Shown one piece after another: positions 1 to 5,444 of a DNA stretch of 5,530 nt (within the stretch, counting starts at the first letter, position 1; every line of letters begins with the position of its first letter). Both the position numbers and the translations under genes were made by a program. A model generated the notes under the pieces. It saw only the letters and a list, made by a program, of their open reading frames with translations. It was not told where the DNA came from and ran no database searches. Source of the DNA: Bacteroides sp. UBA939 (GTDB lineage: Bacteria > Bacteroidota > Bacteroidia > Bacteroidales > Bacteroidaceae); assembly GCF_002293435.1 (NCBI RefSeq), contig NZ_DBDF01000021.1, positions 1 through 5,530 of the forward strand, read 5' to 3'.

Positions 1-7
1 CCCAGGA

Positions 8-24
8 GGAGGAGAATAGAGATA
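8..24 (+). repeat. Left copy of 17-bp terminal inverted repeat
   Basis: The purine-rich sequence GGAGGAGAATAGAGATA occurs here and, exactly reverse-complemented, in the last 17 bases of the window. One base further inward differs and the next matches again. The two copies face inward and enclose the whole operon plus its repeat flanks. The right copy runs off the window edge, so the true repeat may be longer; the left copy continues outward as CCCAGGA. Low complexity raises the chance of coincidence, but a 17-bp exact match is not expected in 5.5 kb of random sequence. Confidence 0.75.
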
Positions 25-30
25 CTATTG

Positions 31-93
31 CTTATCACTAAACACTTATCACTAATCACTAATCACTTATCACTAATCACTTATCACTAAACA
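31..93. repeat. Heptamer tandem array, 9 units of CTWATCA
   Basis: Nine consecutive 7-bp units fill this stretch with no gaps: CTTATCA, CTAAACA, CTTATCA, CTAATCA, CTAATCA, CTTATCA, CTAATCA, CTTATCA, CTAAACA. The units differ only at the third and fifth bases. Simple intergenic arrays of this type are common in Bacteroides genomes and have no firmly established role. It lies about 400 bp beyond the operon's terminator and could belong to the neighbour on the left. No gene overlaps it convincingly. Confidence 0.9.
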
Positions 94-106
94 ACAGAGA
101 TTTAAA

Positions 107-194
107 CGGACGACTGTAGTCGGCTAATCGGACGACTAGAGTTGACCGATCGGACGACTATAGTTGACTGATTAGCCGACTGGAGTCGGCCGTT
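107..194. repeat. Four tandem 22-bp palindromic units
   Basis: Units run 107-128, 129-150, 151-172 and 173-194. The first three begin CGGACGACT and continue with (G/A)(T/G)AG, then TCGGC or TTGAC, then a short AT end. Each is an imperfect palindrome built on GACT-NN-AGTC/AGTT. The outer two units also pair with each other over about 25 bases (CGGMCGACT..AGTCGGCTAATC), so the block can fold as one long hairpin, and TTTTT follows at 193-197. It could be a REP-like intergenic element, an array of dimeric-regulator sites, or a bidirectional terminator; the sequence alone does not decide. Confidence 0.8.
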
Positions 195-340
195 TTTCCG
201 CCCGGTGATTTAATACGATGGAGAGGTTGTGAAACAAATACCCATCCGGTCAACTGAAATCCGGAACAATGCGGGGAGGCTTACAAGGCACTTACAAGGG
301 CTTACGAAGCATTTATGACGGCATTTACAAGACACTTTCC

Positions 341-369
341 GAGGTGGTGAAAGCGGTGAACCCTGAAAA
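341..369. repeat. Direct repeat copy 1 (GAGGTNGGTGAA...GGTGAACCC)
   Basis: This 29-bp stretch reads GAGGTGGTGAA, then a G-rich centre, then GGTGAACCCTGAAAA. A near-identical 30-bp stretch starts 87 bp further right, at 428-457. The two differ by one inserted base and a few substitutions. Copy 1 also forms the left side of the possible hairpin at 346-397. Function is unknown. Confidence 0.65.
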
Positions 370-427
370 AGGGCACTTTTCACAGAGTGATTTCACCCGT
401 TAAGTGCGATGAATAAGGAGGTTACAT

Positions 428-457
428 GAGGTAGGTGAAGAGGGTGAACCCCGAAAA
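428..457. repeat. Direct repeat copy 2
   Basis: This is the second, 30-bp copy of the repeat at 341-369: GAGGTAGGTGAAG, then GGGTGAACCCCGAAAA. It contains the short palindrome GGGTGAACCC. It shares GGTGAACCC and the following GAAAA with copy 1, but the extended hairpin partner seen downstream of copy 1 is not obvious here. Confidence 0.65.
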
Positions 458-508
458 TAAACCTTGTAGGGAGAAGGAAAATCATCCTATGAGATGATGA
501 AATCCTTT

Positions 509-615
509 AAAAAACACCCGCAGAGGGGAGATGGCAGGTGAGAAAGAATCTTTAAGGTCGGTTAGCTTAGCAGTGATATATATTTTATGATCAGCCTGCC
601 ATCTCCTCTCTGCGG
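509..615 (-). terminator. Long-stem hairpin with T-run ending the operon
   Basis: Two 21-bp arms, 518-538 and 595-615, are inverted copies (CCGCAGAG..GGAGATGGCAGG) with one mismatch. A 56-bp AT-rich spacer separates them. In the direction of the operon the hairpin begins 16 bases after the last stop codon. It is followed by GTG and six T (509-514 read on the minus strand), as expected for an intrinsic terminator, although the loop is unusually long. The one mismatch is A:C in minus-strand RNA but a G:U wobble in plus-strand RNA, so the stem is better paired if transcribed rightward. A small mobile element with 21-bp terminal inverted repeats is the alternative reading; no target duplication is evident. 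Confidence 0.65.
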
Positions 616-631
616 ATGGAAGAGGCTGCTT

Positions 632-922
632 TTACACAGCCAGCTCCATATAGTCATCACTCATAGAGATGCAGTATTGCAATATAGCATTATGATGTTC
701 TTTCCGGTTTAAGTCTATATCTACACACCGCAAAACGTTTAGTCCGGGTATGTTCACTTCGTGCAGCGCCGCTTTGAGCATGGGAATAAGATTCATCAAT
801 CGCATGGCCGATTCCTCATACGCTTTCCAGATGTCACTCTCGGCAAAGTAGTATAAATGCACACTTGTGTCATTATCGGATTCCTTCACTAAAATGTTTT
901 TAAACAATGTATTCATAATCAT
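632..922 (-). CDS. Small cytoplasmic protein, paralogue of the upstream gene
   Basis: This 96-residue protein has no signal peptide and no membrane segment, so it is probably cytoplasmic. Residues 11-38 carry the pattern ILVKES, then VHLYYFAESD, then WKAYEESA. This aligns with the preceding gene's ILQKED, IFLYMEDG and WYAYEHSA, so the two are paralogues. The core (hydrophobic-LY, acidic, W/F-x-AYE-x-SA) resembles the start of MutS domain I, where GDFYE-x-F-x-x-DA is typical, but nothing else of MutS is present. MutS-like small proteins are known accessories of some Bacteroidetes diversity-generating retroelements; that link is an inference. It starts 11 bp after the preceding stop, implying coupled translation. 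A second ATG two codons in (916) is an equally good start. It lacks the basic tail of its paralogue. It is the last gene before the terminator. Confidence 0.85.
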   Translation of the reverse strand: MIMNTLFKNILVKESDNDTSVHLYYFAESDIWKAYEESAMRLMNLIPMLKAALHEVNIPGLNVLRCVDIDLNRKEHHNAILQYCISMSDDYMELAV

Positions 923-933
923 ATCTATTTAAA

Positions 934-1338
934 CTAACCCACTATTCTTAACGCATCTCTACCGGAAGATTGACCGGCAGTTCCCTTCTTATCCCGGTTG
1001 CGCCCACTATAAAAGAACTTCATCCGCAGTTGGTCACGCCAATACTGAAAGCCGCCACATACAATCTTGCATGAGATTACGTATTCCGTTTTCTTCTTAT
1101 CAAGCAAACGCAGCAAAGGCGTGCGAAGAAACTGATCAGGCTCAGCAACACGCACCCTGACAACCCCATATTCGGATACCTCCACAGCAGAAGATAACCA
1201 ATCCATATCCAACAGACTCAGAAGAGAATAGCAATAGAAAGCAGAATGCTCGTACGCATACCATGTGCCATCTTCCATATACAGAAAGATGTGACCCGCG
1301 TTCTTATCTTCTTTTTGCAATATCTCTTCCAGTTTCAT
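934..1338 (-). CDS. Small MutS-I-like accessory protein of a fimbrial operon
   Basis: This 134-residue protein has no signal peptide, and no specific function can be assigned. Residues 5-33 (EEILQKED, then HIFLYMEDGTWYAYEHSAF) form the motif shared with the next gene and resemble the beginning of MutS domain I. A middle part follows with WLSSAV, VVRVRVAEPDQF and LLRLLDKKKTEY, and a strongly basic C-terminal tail from about residue 100 (WRDQLRMKFF, SGRNRDKKG, SSGRDALRIVG) that could contact nucleic acid. Small proteins with this LY...AYE-SA core are, from memory, found beside Bacteroides fimbrillin genes; this is recollection rather than a search result. The ATG lies 11 bp after the fimbrillin stop codon and the stop lies 11 bp before the next start, so this belongs to the same mRNA. 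The start is the only sensible one because the motif begins almost immediately. Confidence 0.88.
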   Translation of the reverse strand: MKLEEILQKEDKNAGHIFLYMEDGTWYAYEHSAFYCYSLLSLLDMDWLSSAVEVSEYGVVRVRVAEPDQFLRTPLLRLLDKKKTEYVISCKIVCGGFQYWRDQLRMKFFYSGRNRDKKGTAGQSSGRDALRIVG

Positions 1339-1349
1339 ATTGGCATATT

Positions 1350-3026
1350 TTATTGAACTATCACAATCCTGTCTACTTTTACGTTGCCACTAACTACAGA
1401 ATTCTTCAGCAAGGCTCCTCGCCTTCCGGTTCCCGTCCCTACATGCAAATATGCGTGAGGATGGAATTTGCTACTAAGTTCGGACTGCATACCCGCACCC
1501 GGATAGGCACCGGGACTACCCGCCGAAGGATGTAAAGCGAACCAGTTGGGATTCTCAAGAATCCGCACATTCCAACCCACGTCACCCGAATTTATTAAAT
1601 CAAACACATACGAATCACCGTCTGACGCATAACCACTTACGCTACTGACACTATATATCCAGTTAACACCTATATCCATAGTCAAATTGTCGCAGAGCAC
1701 CGTTAACGTAGTAGAAGCAGGAGTCTGGTTGAAATCCCCAAGGATTTGATATTTGCCTCCTCCCAACGACACAGCTGTTACATTAAGCCAGTCACTATTT
1801 TCAACGAAAGTAGGCGTAACATTGCGGCTGGAATACACCGTACAGATTTCCACGCCGGAAGTTGTTCCACTTGTTCCGCCATACAGGTGGAACTCATTGT
1901 TTGATACAGCCATGTAATGCTCTCCGTCCGCCGTTATGCAAGTGTACCCCGGGTCTTCGTCTTCCACATCCACTTTCAAGTTATTGGAAGGAGCCGAGTC
2001 AATAGCATCCTGCACATCCGCATAACCGGGGCCATTTACTGCTACAATGGTAATCTTGTAACGATGATTCCGTATAATATTCAGCGGAACTCCGTTCGCA
2101 TCCACCATTACTACCTTATAATATCCGTCCTTGGTGGTAGTACCCACTTGATAACCGGCTTTAATAATCACCGACATGTAGTCTGCATCAGTACAGTTAC
2201 GCTCGTAGACATACAAAGAGGAAAGGTTATCATTTGCATTGTGAGTTATCCATCCTTGCTGGGTATTAGTCAGATAATCGCTTTCGTTAGCAACAGTAAC
2301 CGGATTGCCAACGGTAGGCGTAGCAGTTACAGACGACGTATAGCTTGCGGGAGTTAAAAACCCCTGCGCCACTCCGCGGTGTGTAGATATCTCTCTGATG
2401 ACAAATCTATCCAGTCCGTTCGTAGCGGTTCCCGTTCCTTTCTTTACTTGAATACAGGCTGCGGTGCGCAGCAGTTTCACACCACTGATTGAGGCAAGCC
2501 CGGTTTCCAGATTAAAACGTCCCCACATCACCAAAGGCATTGCATGGTTTATCATCGTTCCGGTAGCAAGCGGAGTGGTTTTCAAAAGAGGGATAGCTAC
2601 GCTCTCAAGCATATCTTCATCTATATCATCAAAGTTCAAGCGGTCTGTCAGTCCGTCGGCGGTTCTGCCATTAACCACCAGGTGAACGATGCGGTCGTGC
2701 GAGACTGCATTCATCCGTACAGTAAAGTCTATACCGGTTGAAGTAACCTGCAATTTGTTGCTTTCTACTTTGATACGCTCCATAAACTTGTTGTCATCCG
2801 CATTAAACACCAGCATATCTACATTCAGGATATCGGTGTCTGCATAAGGATTATCTGCACGAGTATATGTATTTACAGGCTCAGGTTGCGGCAATGCCAC
2901 CGAAACGGCGACACTGACCATAGCCTGAGATGGCATATCCTGATTCTGATTCTCGTCCTCGCACGAAGCGAACAGAACGGCAATCAGCATATATATAACA
3001 CATCGTATCTTCATATTATAATACAT
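1350..3026 (-). CDS. FimA/Mfa1-type fimbrillin lipoprotein with BACON-like C-terminus
   Basis: This is probably a structural or tip subunit of a type V-like pilus. Residues 5-22 (MKIRCVIYMLIAVLFASC) are a lipoprotein signal peptide with lipobox cysteine C22. The following EDENQNQD is acidic, like surface-export signals of Bacteroidetes lipoproteins. Family hallmarks are VDMLVFNADDNKF (69-81), LLRTAACIQV (185-194), YYKVVMVDANG (302-312), RNHRYKITI (319-327) and SNNLKVDVED (347-356). These mark the two transthyretin-like beta-sandwiches of fimbrillins. From about residue 361 there is a BACON-like domain (SDWLNVTAVSLGGG), then a last module with W485, W495 and the typical beta ending RIVIVQ. R56 in TYTRADNP could be the trypsin-like processing site that frees the polymerisation groove in P. 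gingivalis FimA; this is inference. An internal ATG at 3014 places the signal peptide more typically and may be the true start. The gene lies 28 bp after gene 1. Polymerised shaft versus accessory role cannot be decided. Confidence 0.92.
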   Translation of the reverse strand: MYYNMKIRCVIYMLIAVLFASCEDENQNQDMPSQAMVSVAVSVALPQPEPVNTYTRADNPYADTDILNVDMLVFNADDNKFMERIKVESNKLQVTSTGIDFTVRMNAVSHDRIVHLVVNGRTADGLTDRLNFDDIDEDMLESVAIPLLKTTPLATGTMINHAMPLVMWGRFNLETGLASISGVKLLRTAACIQVKKGTGTATNGLDRFVIREISTHRGVAQGFLTPASYTSSVTATPTVGNPVTVANESDYLTNTQQGWITHNANDNLSSLYVYERNCTDADYMSVIIKAGYQVGTTTKDGYYKVVMVDANGVPLNIIRNHRYKITIVAVNGPGYADVQDAIDSAPSNNLKVDVEDEDPGYTCITADGEHYMAVSNNEFHLYGGTSGTTSGVEICTVYSSRNVTPTFVENSDWLNVTAVSLGGGKYQILGDFNQTPASTTLTVLCDNLTMDIGVNWIYSVSSVSGYASDGDSYVFDLINSGDVGWNVRILENPNWFALHPSAGSPGAYPGAGMQSELSSKFHPHAYLHVGTGTGRRGALLKNSVVSGNVKVDRIVIVQ

Positions 3027-3054
3027 AACTTTTCATTTATATATTTTAATTGGC

Positions 3055-5394
3055 TCAATGTATATCTACTGTAGCCTCGCGCTTAGTACGATCATAGGTA
3101 ATAGTTGCCACATGACCGTATGTTGTTTCAAAATTAGCATGATTTGACGAATTTGTCAATGTCGGCAATGAATACGTTTGTACAAACACATTGCCCACAG
3201 TTCCATGATCGCTATTCGTCCATAAATTATTAACGTAAGTCATTGTTCCACCCTTAAAAGCATCTATTCTCAAATATGCAACTCCCGCACCAGGATTAGG
3301 TGCATCCCTCCAAGCAATATAAATCTCTAATTTTATTTTCCATGGAGAATTAACATCACCTGAAAATAGGGGTGCATTAAAGTACGCATTTTGCCCAATG
3401 TTACTTGTACTTCCCTGCGCCCATTTCAATAAATCACCTCCATTATAGGAAAGCACATCATCATGTCCTTGTCCCACCGGGTGTTTATCATAATCGGGAT
3501 GATCTCCAACACCGCTCAACGAATTACCTTCAAACTGAACAATCAACTGAACCGTATTATTATTAGAACCGTCATTATATACCTTCATTACGAAATAGTC
3601 AAATGGTTCAATCGAAGCAACAGCACTTTGAAAAACATTTGTAGTCACCACATAATCCGTACACTCTGCATGAACAAACGACATCTGCCCGGTACGCGGA
3701 TCCCCCGAAGGAGTGTTACGAGCGGTAGTAAACGTCATTTTCTGGTTAGTAGCATTCCAACTTGGATTAGTAATCCAAGTATCCAGAGGAGTGATATTAA
3801 TCAGATTTCGATTACCTCCATATACTAAGACATCATTTGTCTCAGTTACTGCCGTTTGGTTATTATCTGTCGGTGCAGTTGCATTGATAGTATTCTCATA
3901 AATACTGATATAGCAATTCACAATCTCTATAGTATCCGTATCGAGCGTTTCCACATTTCTTACTACAACAATATCGTCGCCATAATAATCATCAAACTGA
4001 TTGAAGTCTGTAGTAGAGCTACGGGTAAATGTAACCGGATCTCCATTGACACCCTGCGTAATGAGACCAGTCGTAGCTTTACTAGTCAAGTTAACAAACT
4101 CCCAGTCGCCGCCAAGGCTCGTCACTACAATATCACGCGTTTCATGAATCACCGGACAAAATACAAGCCGTTTATTATCCACACTAATTGTCCCCTCTTC
4201 CGGCCTTTGGGTTACAGGTATCTTCTTGGTTACATTATTCGCTGTCACAGTGATGTAAGAAGTGCGCGGGTTATTATAAGTATTCACATCAGCAGTAAGC
4301 TCTATGGCATTCCCATTTTTGGTTACAGTAAGCCAGGAGGCATCCGCCGCTTTTGCTACTGTAAAGTCCGAAGCATTGGTATTTACATGTACCGTTTCGC
4401 TGCTGGTTAAACCTACCGTAGCTTTATCGGTATAAAGCCAGGTTTGCGACAAATCGACACCCAGTTCCGTATCCACCCAATCCAGGATATCGGCAGATAC
4501 CTCGAACTCCGAGCCTAAAGAAATGCGTATAAGCAACGTTCCGTTTGCGCGAGGCACACGGGGCACTTCTACATTGGCCTTTTCGTAGCGGGCGCCTCCT
4601 TCCATAGCCATATCCACACTCAACTTCAGGTGGTTGGTAGTTGTATCAGTTGGAGAAGCCTCCAGATAATCGTCTCCTTTATGCGCAGGGATAACGAAAC
4701 GCAGCGTATCGCTATACTGATTCCCGTCCGTATGCTCGTGCATCACTAAATTACCCGTCATAGGAGAGCTGCTTACATACGGGCTATCTTTGTCGGGAAG
4801 AAACTTTCCCTCCCAACTGAGGGTAGTCGGCACGTTGGTAATCTTCAGTTGGTGCGTTCCGCTTATATCCAGTCCTCCGGCTTTCACTATCACCACCTTT
4901 ACCTGGGTGGCATTGCGTGCCAGCACAGCGGTTTCGGTAGCCACGTTATGCTGGTTGGCAATCACTTCATTATTGGCTACATACGCTGTTCGCAGTTCGG
5001 GAATAGAAGGCAACACACCGGCTACAGGCTGAGTTTCCCACATTTTGCCCGAACGCGCTTCTCCGCGGACGGGCGGTGTCAGTCTGCTGCTGATATCTGC
5101 ATTGGCGCCTACCAGCATCACGTCCCACGTTCCGGCTGCTACCGACATGGAAAGCCGGTCTGTCCCGTAAGTAACTCCCGCCACCTTCTGTCTGAACTGC
5201 CCCATATCCGTGCCTTCTCCGTCAAAGAGATAGACCTGGGTGTTGCCTATAATGCCCTCCAAAGACTTTGTCATTGCAAAAGTCAATGAAGGCTCAGTAG
5301 TTACCTTATCCGCCGGAGTTCCTCCGTCGTCCGTGCAGCCAAGCGTCAGAACAAGCAACAAGTACACTAATATGTTTACTCCTTTTCCTGCCAT
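3055..5394 (-). CDS. Mfa2/FimB-like lipoprotein with BACON-like repeats and novel C-terminus
   Basis: This 779-residue surface lipoprotein is the first gene of the operon. Residues 1-20 (MAGKGVNILVYLLLVLTLGC) are a signal peptide with lipid-acceptor C20, followed by acidic TDDGG. Residues 36-316 resemble Mfa2/FimB-type fimbrial proteins: VYLFDGEG, WDVMLVGANA, LRFVIPAHKG and ILDWVDTE are recognisable beta-sandwich landmarks. A clear BACON domain spans about 319-397 (ASWLTVTKNG, NNPR, IPVTQ). Two diverged BACON-like segments follow (about 400-492 and 496-590). The last 190 residues (SIEPFDYFVMKVYNDG to REATVDIH) match no family known to me and may be the ligand-facing adhesin part. The start at 5394 is chosen because the signal peptide begins there. 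An in-frame TTG at 5457 would only add a translated heptamer array. The purine run AAAAAGAAC just upstream may serve in ribosome binding. Whether it acts as pilus anchor or tip adhesin is unresolved. Confidence 0.92.
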   Translation of the reverse strand: MAGKGVNILVYLLLVLTLGCTDDGGTPADKVTTEPSLTFAMTKSLEGIIGNTQVYLFDGEGTDMGQFRQKVAGVTYGTDRLSMSVAAGTWDVMLVGANADISSRLTPPVRGEARSGKMWETQPVAGVLPSIPELRTAYVANNEVIANQHNVATETAVLARNATQVKVVIVKAGGLDISGTHQLKITNVPTTLSWEGKFLPDKDSPYVSSSPMTGNLVMHEHTDGNQYSDTLRFVIPAHKGDDYLEASPTDTTTNHLKLSVDMAMEGGARYEKANVEVPRVPRANGTLLIRISLGSEFEVSADILDWVDTELGVDLSQTWLYTDKATVGLTSSETVHVNTNASDFTVAKAADASWLTVTKNGNAIELTADVNTYNNPRTSYITVTANNVTKKIPVTQRPEEGTISVDNKRLVFCPVIHETRDIVVTSLGGDWEFVNLTSKATTGLITQGVNGDPVTFTRSSTTDFNQFDDYYGDDIVVVRNVETLDTDTIEIVNCYISIYENTINATAPTDNNQTAVTETNDVLVYGGNRNLINITPLDTWITNPSWNATNQKMTFTTARNTPSGDPRTGQMSFVHAECTDYVVTTNVFQSAVASIEPFDYFVMKVYNDGSNNNTVQLIVQFEGNSLSGVGDHPDYDKHPVGQGHDDVLSYNGGDLLKWAQGSTSNIGQNAYFNAPLFSGDVNSPWKIKLEIYIAWRDAPNPGAGVAYLRIDAFKGGTMTYVNNLWTNSDHGTVGNVFVQTYSLPTLTNSSNHANFETTYGHVATITYDRTKREATVDIH

Positions 5395-5402
5395 AATGTT
5401 CT

Positions 5403-5437
5403 TTTTGAATTTTGAATTATAAATTTTGAATTTTGAA
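5403..5437 (-). repeat. Heptamer array directly upstream of gene 1 start
   Basis: Five consecutive 7-bp units read, on the plus strand, TTTTGAA, TTTTGAA, TTATAAA, TTTTGAA, TTTTGAA. On the coding strand this is a run of TTCAAAA copies ending eight bases before the ATG of gene 1. It therefore lies in the 5' leader and touches the ribosome-binding region. A gain or loss of one unit would change spacing by 7 bp, the usual way short repeats tune or phase-vary surface genes. The diverged middle unit would reduce slippage, so active variation is not shown. Confidence 0.85.
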
Positions 5438-5444
5438 TGAGGTA

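Larger units (their letters stand above)
195..508. other. Intergenic region without a convincing gene
   Basis: No well-supported CDS is seen here. Part is a degenerate repeat of about 11 bases (276-340) around the core GGCNCTTACAAG. Part is an imperfect direct repeat (341-369 and 428-457). A nested hairpin is possible at 346-397: GGTGAAA pairs with TTTCACC, GTGAA with TTCAC, and CCCT with AGGG. A small hairpin ATCATC/GATGAT lies at 481-498. One short plus-strand frame (269-403, 44 codons, starting MRGGLQGTYKG and ending SQSDFTR) has no visible ribosome-binding signal. It is not called as a gene, because its repetitive sequence alone could generate such a frame. Confidence 0.6.

Noticed and set aside
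31..194. CRISPR array
   Set aside because: Units are directly adjacent with no unique spacers and are 7 or 22 bp long; no cas gene is present.
1263..1535. Plus-strand open frame of 90 codons
   Set aside because: It lies antisense across the end of the fimbrillin gene and the start of gene 3, and shows no domain or signal. It is a shadow frame.
1350..1600. C-terminal variable region of a diversity-generating retroelement
   Set aside because: Considered because of the MutS-like neighbours. The ends of genes 1 and 2 lack the C-type lectin pattern, and no adenine-rich template copy or reverse transcriptase is present in the window.
1917..2357. Plus-strand open frame of 146 codons
   Set aside because: It is antisense to fimbrillin hallmark segments that are clearly coding on the minus strand.
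3856..4410. Plus-strand open frame of 184 codons
   Set aside because: It is antisense to the BACON-like region of gene 1, has low-complexity Ile/Tyr/Asn-rich composition and no recognisable family. Long antisense frames are expected opposite Thr/Asn-rich genes.
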